From contig NZ_VIVQ01000001.1 of assembly GCF_007829035.1 (NCBI RefSeq), positions 620,001 to 684,000 of the forward strand: a stretch of DNA of 64,000 nt. The letters run 5' to 3'. Within the stretch, counting starts at the first letter, position 1. Each line of letters opens with the position of its first letter. The position numbers were made by a program, and so were the translations under genes. The notes beneath the pieces were generated by a model. It saw only the letters and a list, made by a program, of their open reading frames with translations, did not search any database and was not told the origin of the DNA. Below are positions 1 to 8,419 of this stretch, one piece after another. The DNA is from Rudaeicoccus suwonensis. GTDB taxonomy: Bacteria; Actinomycetota; Actinomycetes; Actinomycetales; Dermatophilaceae.

Positions 1-1
1 G

Positions 2-3000
2 CTGCCGTGGGCACCGACGGCCGACAACGGTTACGTCTGGGCCATGGTCATCACGCCCGACCAGAGCAAGGTCGTCATCGGCGGCCAGTTCAGCACGCTT
101 AGCGGCCAGTCGGTCTACGGCATGGGCGCCGTCGACGCGACCACGGGCGCAGTGCAGCCGTGGGCTGCGAACGCGACGATCCAGGATTACAACAACGGCG
201 CGATCGACACGCTCACGACCGATGGCAACCAGATCTACGGCGGCGGTTTCGCCTATGGTGCCGGTGCCACGTTTGAGGGCACGTTCGCACTCAATCCCAA
301 CACCGGCGCGATCAACTGGCTCAACGACTGCCAGGGCGACACCTATGGCACGCTGCCGGTCGGGCAGGTGCTCTACACCGTCAGCCACGCGCACAACTGC
401 CAGATGATCGGTGCCTTCCCGCAGAGCAACCCGTGGGCGATCAACCAGCGCCACGCACTGGCGTTCACGACCTATCCGACCGGCACCAACTCTGGCCCGG
501 ACGAATACGGTTGGAACTACGCGGGAATTCCGGATTCCTCACTGCTGCAATGGTTCCCACAGTTGTACACCGGCACCTACACCGGCCAGGACCAAGCGGC
601 TTGGTCGGTCACCGGCAACTCGCAGTACATCGCCCTCGGCGGTGAGTTCCCCGGCGTCAACTACAAGTCACAGCAGGGCCTGACCCGGTTCGCGATCTCG
701 AGTCTGGCGCCGAACAAGATGGGCCCGGTCGCCGCGACCGGTTCCACGAACCCGGTGGCGATTCCGTTGGCCGGCAACTCGATCCGGGTGAGCTGGCAGT
801 TGCCGTGGGATCCGGACAACAACACCCTGTACTACAAGGTCTACCGCTCCGGCACGACAGCGCCGGTGTACACCACGACGCAGAACTCCAACTACTGGAC
901 AAACCCGACGGTCGGCTTCATCGACACGACTGCACCCGCGGGCGGCAGTTACACCTATACGGTCGTGGCGAGTGATCCCTTCGGGAACACACTGACGTTA
1001 CCGGCGACCAACAGCGTCACCCCAGGCACGGCATCGTCGAGCAAATATGCCGGAGATGTCAGTCAGGACGGTGCCAGCGACTTCTGGCGCATGGGTGAGA
1101 GCGCCGGCCCGACGGTCTACGACAATGTCGGTTTCAACGACGCCACAGCTCAGTCGGGAGTGACCTTCGGCACCCCCGGTCCGCTCAGCGGCGACCCGAC
1201 CACCGCGGCGACATTCAACGGCACCTCCACCGGAGCTGTGGCCACGAATTCGACTGTGACCCCGACGAATTCGCTCACGATCGAGGCATGGTTCAACACG
1301 ACCACAACCTCCGGAGGCAAGATCGTCGGGTACGGATCGAGCCAGACCGGTCTGAGCGGCAACTACGACCGACAGATCTACATGGACAACGCCGGACACC
1401 TGATCTTCGGTGTCTACAACGGCGGAACCCAGACCATCCAGAGTGCCAACACCTACAACGACGGCAACTGGCACTACGTGGTCGCCACCTTGAGTGCCAC
1501 CAACGGCATGACGCTGTATGTCGACGGCCGCAAGGTGGGCACCAACTCGGGCGCCACGACCTTCCAGCCGTACACCGGTTACTGGCGGATCGGCGGTGAC
1601 CAGCTCGCCGGCTGGCCCAACCAACCGAGCAGCAACTACTTCGCCGGGTCGATCGGTGACGTGGCGATCTACCCGACAGCGTTGAGCATCCAACAGGTTC
1701 AGACGCACTACACCGACGGCGGTGGCGTGCTCAACCTGCAGCCGGTTCCGACCGACGCCTACGGCAAGCTGGTCTACAACGCCAACCCGGATCTGTACTG
1801 GCGTCTCGACGAGTCGTCCGGTCCGACCGCGTTCGACACCAGCCCGAACATGGACAACGGCGTCTACAGCTCGACCGGCGTCACCTACGCGGCGACCGCC
1901 AGCCAGATCCCGGGCACCAGCAACACCGCCGTGACCTTCGACGGCCAGTCCGGCTCGATCGGCTCTACGACGATGGCGCAGGCGCCGACGGTCTACACCG
2001 AGTCGTTGTGGTTCAAGACGACGACGACCTCCGGTGGAGTGCTGATGAGCTACGGCGACCAGCAAAGCGGCCTGAGTTCGAACTACGACCGCGAGATCTG
2101 GATGACCCCCTCCGGTCAGCTCAACTTCGGCGTCTGGACCGGCAGTATCAACTCGGCGACCTCACCGCTGTCCTACAACGACGGCAAGTGGCACCAGGTA
2201 GTCGCAACCCAGGGCCCGGACGGCATGACCCTGTATGTCGATGGCGCTGTCGTGGCAACGAACGCCCAGACACAGGCGCAGTCGTACTCCGGTTACTGGC
2301 GCGTCGGTGGCAACACCGCCTGGAGTGGCAGCAACTACTTCGCCGGCACCATCGACGAAGTGGCCGCTTACTCGCACGAGTTGAGCGCCACCGATGTGGC
2401 CAACCAGTTCGCGGCCGGCGGCGGCAGCGTCCCGGCGCAGGCTCCGACGGCGTCGTTCACGGCGAGCACCAGTGGTTTGGGTGTGAGTGTGAATGGGTCG
2501 GGTTCGACGGATCCGAATGCTGGTGGGTCGATTGCCTCGTATGACTGGAATTGGGGCGATGGCACTGCTGATGGTTCTGGTTCGTCGGCGACGCACACGT
2601 ATGCCGCTGCTGGGACGTACACGGTGACGTTGACGGTGACTGATGCTGCGGGGTTGACGAACTCGACCACGCAGAGTGTGACGGTGACTGCTCCTGCGCA
2701 GGCTCCGACGGCGTCGTTCACGGCGAGCACCAGTGGTTTGGGTGTGAGTGTGAATGGGTCGGGTTCGACGGATCCGAATGCTGGTGGGTCGATTGCCTCG
2801 TATGACTGGAATTGGGGCGATGGCACTGCTGATGGTTCTGGTTCGTCGGCGACGCACACGTATGCCGCTGCTGGGACGTACACGGTGACGTTGACGGTGA
2901 CTGATGCTGCGGGGTTGACGAACTCGACCACGCAGAGTGTGACGGTGACTGCTCCTGCGCAGGCTCCGACGGCGTCGTTCACGGCGAGCACCAGTGGTTT

Positions 3001-4021
3001 GGGTGTGAGTGTGAATGGGTCGGGTTCGACGGATCCGAATGCTGGTGGGTCGATTGCCTCGTATGACTGGAATTGGGGCGATGGCACTGCTGATGGTTCT
3101 GGTTCGTCGGCGACGCACACGTATGCCGCTGCTGGGACGTACACGGTGACGTTGACGGTGACTGATGCTGCGGGGTTGACGAACTCGACCACGCAGAGTG
3201 TGACCGTCGCACCGGCACCGACGGTAATCGCGTCCGACGCGTTCAACCGGACAGTGGCCTCAGGCTGGGGTGTTGCCGACAGCGGTGGCACCTGGGCTGT
3301 CAGCGGCACCGGGTTCTCGATCACTCCTGGTGCAGCGGTGATGCCGCTGGCGACGGCCGGTGCGAGCCCGAGCGCTTTCCTGAAGTCGGTCTCGACGATC
3401 AACACCGACGAGCATGTGACGGTCGCGTTGAACAAGGCCCTCACTGGCAACGGTGCGTACATCTACGTGATCGGCCGGTGGGTCAAGAACGTCGGCGACT
3501 ACCGCGCCAAGGTGCAGGTCCGTGCCAACGGCACCGTCGCCCTGGGCATCAGCCGTTTCGACGGCTCCACCGAGGTTGCCGCCGTTCCGCTGACGGTGAT
3601 CTCCGGACTGACCGTCCAGCCGGGCCAGGCACTCAACATCCGCTTCGACGCCACGGGCACGAGCCCGACGACGTTGCAGGCGAAGGTGTGGGCTGCGGGC
3701 ACCACCGAGCCCAGCGCATGGCAGGTCAGTGCGACCGACACGACGGCGGCGATGCAGGTGCCCGGCGCAGTCGGCCTCGGTGCGTACCTGTCCGGCAGCA
3801 GCACGAGTGCACCGGTCACGGCCACCTTCAGCGGGTTCACCGTGTATGACGCATCCACCGTCCCGCTCGCCGCGCAGGCGAACGTGCGGGTCGGCGGCAA
3901 GATGATCCCGGCGAAGGTCACCCGGCCTGCACCGACCAAGTCGAAGCTGCAAAAGCTCACGACAGTGACCAAGGCGAACGCTCGTTCGCTGGGTGCGGTC
4001 AGCCGATGGTGGCATCCGTGA
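2..4021 (+). CDS. Secreted/surface LamG-PKD multidomain protein (5' partial)
   Basis: The reading frame is open from the first complete codon of the window, so the true start and any signal peptide lie upstream; an internal ATG occurs at 44. The visible part begins with beta-propeller-like repeats (first ~220 residues), then a fibronectin-like segment, two LamG/concanavalin-like lectin domains (about residues 345-560 and 575-790, counted from the ATG at 44), three PKD domains (798-1054) and a C-terminal beta-rich domain ending in WWHP. There is no LPXTG anchor. LamG and PKD modules usually bind glycans or mediate adhesion, so a matrix or cell-surface role next to the polysaccharide operon is inferred. 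The stop overlaps the next start. One rare TTA codon is in frame at 998-1000. Family assignment is secure; substrate is unknown. Confidence 0.85.
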   Translation: MPWAPTADNGYVWAMVITPDQSKVVIGGQFSTLSGQSVYGMGAVDATTGAVQPWAANATIQDYNNGAIDTLTTDGNQIYGGGFAYGAGATFEGTFALNPNTGAINWLNDCQGDTYGTLPVGQVLYTVSHAHNCQMIGAFPQSNPWAINQRHALAFTTYPTGTNSGPDEYGWNYAGIPDSSLLQWFPQLYTGTYTGQDQAAWSVTGNSQYIALGGEFPGVNYKSQQGLTRFAISSLAPNKMGPVAATGSTNPVAIPLAGNSIRVSWQLPWDPDNNTLYYKVYRSGTTAPVYTTTQNSNYWTNPTVGFIDTTAPAGGSYTYTVVASDPFGNTLTLPATNSVTPGTASSSKYAGDVSQDGASDFWRMGESAGPTVYDNVGFNDATAQSGVTFGTPGPLSGDPTTAATFNGTSTGAVATNSTVTPTNSLTIEAWFNTTTTSGGKIVGYGSSQTGLSGNYDRQIYMDNAGHLIFGVYNGGTQTIQSANTYNDGNWHYVVATLSATNGMTLYVDGRKVGTNSGATTFQPYTGYWRIGGDQLAGWPNQPSSNYFAGSIGDVAIYPTALSIQQVQTHYTDGGGVLNLQPVPTDAYGKLVYNANPDLYWRLDESSGPTAFDTSPNMDNGVYSSTGVTYAATASQIPGTSNTAVTFDGQSGSIGSTTMAQAPTVYTESLWFKTTTTSGGVLMSYGDQQSGLSSNYDREIWMTPSGQLNFGVWTGSINSATSPLSYNDGKWHQVVATQGPDGMTLYVDGAVVATNAQTQAQSYSGYWRVGGNTAWSGSNYFAGTIDEVAAYSHELSATDVANQFAAGGGSVPAQAPTASFTASTSGLGVSVNGSGSTDPNAGGSIASYDWNWGDGTADGSGSSATHTYAAAGTYTVTLTVTDAAGLTNSTTQSVTVTAPAQAPTASFTASTSGLGVSVNGSGSTDPNAGGSIASYDWNWGDGTADGSGSSATHTYAAAGTYTVTLTVTDAAGLTNSTTQSVTVTAPAQAPTASFTASTSGLGVSVNGSGSTDPNAGGSIASYDWNWGDGTADGSGSSATHTYAAAGTYTVTLTVTDAAGLTNSTTQSVTVAPAPTVIASDAFNRTVASGWGVADSGGTWAVSGTGFSITPGAAVMPLATAGASPSAFLKSVSTINTDEHVTVALNKALTGNGAYIYVIGRWVKNVGDYRAKVQVRANGTVALGISRFDGSTEVAAVPLTVISGLTVQPGQALNIRFDATGTSPTTLQAKVWAAGTTEPSAWQVSATDTTAAMQVPGAVGLGAYLSGSSTSAPVTATFSGFTVYDASTVPLAAQANVRVGGKMIPAKVTRPAPTKSKLQKLTTVTKANARSLGAVSRWWHP
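2435..3204 (+). repeat. Three tandem 261-bp PKD-encoding repeats
   Basis: Units begin at 2435, 2696 and 2957, giving an exact period of 261 bp (87 codons). By eye the three copies are identical at DNA level until they diverge at 3205. Codon choice inside is rich in T-ending and GGG/GTG/TTG codons, unlike the C-ending codons of the flanking LamG domains. Each unit encodes one PKD domain followed by an Ala-Pro linker. Confidence 0.95.
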
Positions 4022-6069
4022 GCGAAGGCTCACCGACAGTCGCTGATCCGGAGGCGCGGGTCACCGCGCCTCCGGCGGTGACGAAGTGCGCAGTGGTCGT
4101 TGTGAACTTCGGTTCACACCGGCTGCTGCGCACTAACCTTGTGCCGCTGCACGAGCAGGATCCCGAGCTGATCATCGTCGTCGTCGACAACTACAGCGGG
4201 GCAGTCGAGCGGCGCGCCATCCGTGATCTGTGCGAGGAACACGGCTGGCACCTGGTCTGTCCTCCGGGCAACCCGGGTTTCGGTGCCGGCGTCAATCGCG
4301 GCGTCGTGCGCGCCCTCGAGCTCGGCGCCGACCAGGTGCTCATGCTCAACCCGGACGCCCGCATCGACCAGGCCGACCTCGACATCCTGCGGGCTGCAGT
4401 TGCTGCCGCGCCGCTCACCATGGTGGCTCCGGTCATCCGACGTCCTGACGGCTCGGTGTGGTCCGACGGGCATGAACTCGAAACGGCGGTCGGACGTATC
4501 CGTTCGGTCCGCACCAAACGGCCGGTGCACGGCCCCGTGGTGCCGTGGCTGAGCGGCGCGTGTCTGCTGATCAGCCGTGAACTCTGGTCGCGCGTGGGCG
4601 GATTCGACGAGCGTTTCTTCCTCTACTGGGAGGATGTCGATCTGTCGGTACGTGTTCAGGAGGCCGGAGGCGAGGTGACCGTGATGCATGACGCAGAAGC
4701 AGTGCACGACGAGGGCGGCACCCAGCACCGGTCCAGCGACGTCGCCAAATCGACGACCTACTACCGCTACATGGTCCGAAACAGGTTGTTGTTCGTGGGA
4801 ATCCACGGTGACCGCCGACAAGCCGCGGCCTGGCTGCGCTCCGCCCCGCAGGAGGCCTGGCAGGTCGTGCTGCAGGGCGGCCGTCGGCAGTTGCTGGCAT
4901 CGCCGATGCCGGTCATTGCTGCCGGCAGAGGTCTGATCGACGGCGCCGGCCGGCTGTTCGCAGCCCGGCGTGGGCGGCGCGCCGAGTCGGTCACAGACTC
5001 CGGTCCGGCCGACGCTGCGACCTCGACCGACCGCATCGTTGTGCTGCAGTCGGTGCCTCGTCCCCGTCCGACGACCAACCCCTACAACGTCATGCTTGCG
5101 GACGAGCTGCGGCAGCGCCCCGACGTCGATCTGCGCATGTTCTCCTGGCGCGAGGCCCTGACCCAGCGTCATGCGGTCTTCCACGCCCACTGGCCGGAGA
5201 TCCTTGTCGCGGGTCCGACACCGATGCGGCGTGCGGTGCGCCAGATGCTTTTCACAGCATTGCTGCTCAAGTGGACTGCGCAACACACAGCTATCGTTCG
5301 GACTGTGCACAATCTCGAACTCCCTGAAGGCATCAGTCGCCGCGAGCGCCTGCTGCTGCAGTTGTTCGAGCGACGCACGGTCGGTCGCGTCCGCCTCAAC
5401 CCTCAGACTCCTGTTCCCGCCGACACCCCGGTGGCCACTATCGTGCATGGGCACTACCGGCCGTGGTACGCCCCGTTCGAGCGTCCGGCGTCCGAGCCAG
5501 GTCGTCTCACCTACTTCGGATTGCTCCGCAGATACAAGGGCCTGGACACGCTCATCGCAGCCTTCGGGCAGACGGTCGCGGATCACCCGGAGCTCACGCT
5601 GGCGATCGCAGGCAAGCCCTCCAGCGTCGAACTCGCGCAGAGCCTGCTGGATCTCGCGGCCGACGATCCGCGGATCTCCCTGCAACTGGATTTCCTCGAC
5701 ACCCGCGAACTCGTCGAGCATGTCAGCCGCGCCGAGATCGTGGTCCTGCCGCACACCCACATGCACAACTCCGGCAGCGCACTGGCCGCGCTGTCCCTCG
5801 ACCGCCCCGTCCTCATGCAGGACAACGAGGTCAACCGTCAGCTCAGCAACGAGGTCGGGCCGGGATGGGTGCACCTGTATGCCGGTGCACTCACCGGTGA
5901 GGTCCTGTGCGACGCGCTGGATCGGCTGCGCCGGGAACCCCCTGCCGCGCGGCCGGATCTGAGTGCTCGTGAGTGGGCGCCGGCTGCGCAGGCACACGTC
6001 GATCTGTATCGGCGATCGGTCGCCGCCGTCAGCAGTCGAACGTTGAGCGAGGTCGGGGGCCGGCAGTGA
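4018..6069 (+). CDS. Bifunctional glycosyltransferase: GT2 (WbbL-like) fused to GT4-like domain
   Basis: The product is about 683 residues. The N-terminal half (~20-290) is a family 2 transferase: it has the VVVVNF strand, the DN and NPDAR nucleotide-sugar motifs, and the WEDVDLSVR segment typical of rhamnosyltransferase WbbL-like enzymes. After a linker, the C-terminal half (~340-660) resembles GT4/GT-B enzymes (YFGLLRRYKGLDTLI, then an acceptor-side HTHMHNSGSALAAL loop). I chose GTG 4018 because it overlaps the upstream stop in a GTGA arrangement like the next two junctions; ATG 4006 is the alternative. It is predicted to add two successive sugars to the lipid-linked repeat unit on the cytosolic face of the membrane. 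The sugars cannot be read from sequence. Confidence 0.85.
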   Translation: MSEGSPTVADPEARVTAPPAVTKCAVVVVNFGSHRLLRTNLVPLHEQDPELIIVVVDNYSGAVERRAIRDLCEEHGWHLVCPPGNPGFGAGVNRGVVRALELGADQVLMLNPDARIDQADLDILRAAVAAAPLTMVAPVIRRPDGSVWSDGHELETAVGRIRSVRTKRPVHGPVVPWLSGACLLISRELWSRVGGFDERFFLYWEDVDLSVRVQEAGGEVTVMHDAEAVHDEGGTQHRSSDVAKSTTYYRYMVRNRLLFVGIHGDRRQAAAWLRSAPQEAWQVVLQGGRRQLLASPMPVIAAGRGLIDGAGRLFAARRGRRAESVTDSGPADAATSTDRIVVLQSVPRPRPTTNPYNVMLADELRQRPDVDLRMFSWREALTQRHAVFHAHWPEILVAGPTPMRRAVRQMLFTALLLKWTAQHTAIVRTVHNLELPEGISRRERLLLQLFERRTVGRVRLNPQTPVPADTPVATIVHGHYRPWYAPFERPASEPGRLTYFGLLRRYKGLDTLIAAFGQTVADHPELTLAIAGKPSSVELAQSLLDLAADDPRISLQLDFLDTRELVEHVSRAEIVVLPHTHMHNSGSALAALSLDRPVLMQDNEVNRQLSNEVGPGWVHLYAGALTGEVLCDALDRLRREPPAARPDLSAREWAPAAQAHVDLYRRSVAAVSSRTLSEVGGRQ

Positions 6070-7082
6070 CTTCCGGCGCGACCACCGATCTTCCCTCGGT
6101 CGTCATCGCCATACCGACATTCCACCGCCCTGAGCGTCTCGCCCCGTTGCTGGCCGAGGTGCGGCGTCAGGCGGAGGCGGTGCGGCATCTGGTGGCTGAC
6201 GGGACCTCCCCGCAGATCCTCGTCGTCGACAACGATGCCGAAGGCAGCGCCCGTGACGCCGTCACGCAGGCCGACGTCCCCGGAGTGCAGTATGTCGTCG
6301 AGCCGATCCCCGGCATCGCGGCCGCGCGCAACCGTGCCATCGACGAAGGCTGCGACCATCGGTTGCTGGCTTTCATCGACGACGACGAAATGCCTTGTGA
6401 AAGATGGCTTTCCAGTCTCATCGCGACGTGGTCGGACACGGGCGCGGCAGCGGTGAGCGGCTACGTCATACCCGACTATGAGCAGACTCCGGACCCCTGG
6501 ATCGTCGCGGGCGGTTTCTTCGTGCGGGCGCACGAGCCCACCGGCACGCTGCGGACCGTCGCTCCTGCCAACAATCTGATGCTCGACCTGCAGCAATTGC
6601 GTGCGGTCGGGTTGCGATTCGAGGACCCGTTCGGGCTGGCCGGCGGCGAGGACACGCTGCTCACCCGGCGGATGTCGGCAGCCGGACTGCGCATCGTCTG
6701 GTGTGAGGAGTCCGTGGTCGCCGACCTGGTGCCCGCGGCACGCGCACGGCGCAGTTGGGTCCTCAAACGGGCTCTCAGCCATGGCAACACCAGCAGCCTC
6801 GTCGAGCGCGAACTCGCCGGCAATCCGCGGAAGCGGCGGGCCGTCAGCGCACGACTCGTCGCCGGTGGCTCCGCCCGGGTCGGCGCCGGTTCGGCGAAAG
6901 CCCTGGCGGGCACCGTCGTGCGCTCACAGCAGTTGCAAGCCCGTGGCCTGAGGCTCGCGTTCCGTGGCGCTGGCATGACTGTGGGCGCTCTCGGCGTCGT
7001 CGTCGAGGAGTACGCGCGTGGCACCGGGCGCCGCCGACGTACCCCTGCAGCGCTGCTGTCATCGGCTAGGAGCGGTCGGTGA
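6066..7082 (+). CDS. Family 2 glycosyltransferase
   Basis: The start is GTG 6066, overlapping the previous stop by four bases (GTGA). The ~338-residue product opens with VVIAIPTFHRPERL, followed by VVDNDAEG and FIDDDEMP, the nucleotide-sugar binding and DxD metal-binding elements of GT-A family 2 enzymes. A C-terminal basic and hydrophobic stretch may associate with the membrane. It should transfer one sugar during repeat-unit assembly for the surface polysaccharide. Donor and acceptor are not predictable. Translational coupling to both neighbours suggests a single transcript from the LamG/PKD gene onward. Confidence 0.85.
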   Translation: MTSGATTDLPSVVIAIPTFHRPERLAPLLAEVRRQAEAVRHLVADGTSPQILVVDNDAEGSARDAVTQADVPGVQYVVEPIPGIAAARNRAIDEGCDHRLLAFIDDDEMPCERWLSSLIATWSDTGAAAVSGYVIPDYEQTPDPWIVAGGFFVRAHEPTGTLRTVAPANNLMLDLQQLRAVGLRFEDPFGLAGGEDTLLTRRMSAAGLRIVWCEESVVADLVPAARARRSWVLKRALSHGNTSSLVERELAGNPRKRRAVSARLVAGGSARVGAGSAKALAGTVVRSQQLQARGLRLAFRGAGMTVGALGVVVEEYARGTGRRRRTPAALLSSARSGR

Positions 7083-8419
7083 TCACGGCCATTCCGGCCT
7101 TTGCGCCGGGCAAGATGCTGTCCGCGGACAAGGTGTCGATGCTGATCCTGGTCGCCGGCTTGCTCGCGATCGTGCTCGGTGTTCTGGCGACCCGACCCAA
7201 ACTCGGCGTGCTTGCATGGTTCGCCGTCATCTGTTTCATCCCGTGCTGGATCGAAGTCACGGTCAAGGTGTCGTTCTCGGCGGCCATGGTCATGGCGATC
7301 CTGCTGGTCCTGGTTCTGCTGCCCGCGCGACCGTCATACATCTCCGTCGCCGACTGGATCATGGGCGGGCTGTTCATCGCCGGGCTGGCCCCGATCGCCG
7401 TGCACGCCTCCACCAAGACCGCTGCCTTCGACGTCCTCACCCAGTGGCTGACCGGCTACCTCGTCGGCCGCACGATCGCCGTCCGGGTCGGGATCGACTG
7501 GATCTACCGGTGCGTCGCAGTCTTCTTCGGCATCGTCGCCGTGCTCGGGCTCATGGAGTTCGCGACGTCGTGGAACCCGTTCCTGATGCTGAAGATGAAC
7601 AACGCCGCCTACCTGGAATGGTCGCCCCAGCAGATCCGCGGCGGCATGCTGCGCGTCGACGGCGCGTTCGGGCAGTCGATCGCCTTCGGAGCGAGTCTGG
7701 CGCTCGCCATACCTCTCGTCCTCGCGGCGAAGATTCCGTGGCGTCACCGGATGACGATCGTCACTCTCATCCTGGCCACCGAGGTCGTCACATTCAGCCG
7801 GACCGGCATGATGTCCGCTGCGCTCGCGATCGGGTTCTCGCTGCTCGGCCGCAATGACATGACCGCCAGGTTGCGGGCGCTCGTCGTCACGGCGACGAGT
7901 CTGATCGTCGTGATCGCGGTGCCGCTGCTGCTCAACACGTATGCCGACGCCGGCACCGAAGCAACCGGCAGCGCCGACTACCGGCTGCGCCTGACCGAAC
8001 TCATCCCTGACATCTCCACTCTCGGCCTGTCATCGGTCGCGCACGTCGCGCCGGACGGCACCTTGTTCTTCGGTCAATTCCGGTCGATCGACAGCGAGGT
8101 CATCCTCATGGGGCTGACCTACGGGCTTTTGGCTGTGGCCATCGCTCTGGCGCTGCTGCTGGTCGGCATTTATCTTGTATTCACTCGTCAAGCAGCTCCG
8201 GCGACGATCGCGGTGGTGGCGCAGATCCCCAATCTTCTCACCGTCGCGTTGATCACGCAGTATCAGATCTTCTTCTGGTTCATGGTCGGCCTGGCGGTGT
8301 ATTCGCAAGCCGCGAGGTTGATGTCCGATCCCAGCCGAGGTCGGCATGACAAGGGGATCCGGCAGTTGCAGCCGGCGCACATGACGTATGCACGATCCGA
8401 CACAGGGGAGGACCTCTGA
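7079..8419 (+). CDS. Wzy-like polysaccharide polymerase / O-antigen ligase family membrane protein
   Basis: This is a 446-residue protein made largely of hydrophobic helices (about 10-12 segments) with one larger extracytoplasmic loop around residues 280-340 that contains RLRLTELIPD and an FGQFRSIDSE region. This layout matches Wzy/WaaL-type enzymes, which polymerise lipid-linked oligosaccharide repeats outside the membrane. Sequence similarity in this family is low, so the call rests on topology and context between glycosyltransferases, a Wzz/BY-kinase and a flippase. The start is GTG 7079, overlapping the upstream stop by four bases. Its own stop overlaps the next ATG by one base. Confidence 0.8.
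   Translation: MITAIPAFAPGKMLSADKVSMLILVAGLLAIVLGVLATRPKLGVLAWFAVICFIPCWIEVTVKVSFSAAMVMAILLVLVLLPARPSYISVADWIMGGLFIAGLAPIAVHASTKTAAFDVLTQWLTGYLVGRTIAVRVGIDWIYRCVAVFFGIVAVLGLMEFATSWNPFLMLKMNNAAYLEWSPQQIRGGMLRVDGAFGQSIAFGASLALAIPLVLAAKIPWRHRMTIVTLILATEVVTFSRTGMMSAALAIGFSLLGRNDMTARLRALVVTATSLIVVIAVPLLLNTYADAGTEATGSADYRLRLTELIPDISTLGLSSVAHVAPDGTLFFGQFRSIDSEVILMGLTYGLLAVAIALALLLVGIYLVFTRQAAPATIAVVAQIPNLLTVALITQYQIFFWFMVGLAVYSQAARLMSDPSRGRHDKGIRQLQPAHMTYARSDTGEDL

Noticed and set aside
2162-3118. Repetitive Arg/Ile-rich antisense protein over the PKD repeats
   Set aside because: Its repeats merely mirror the DNA triplication and it has no start signal or family resemblance.
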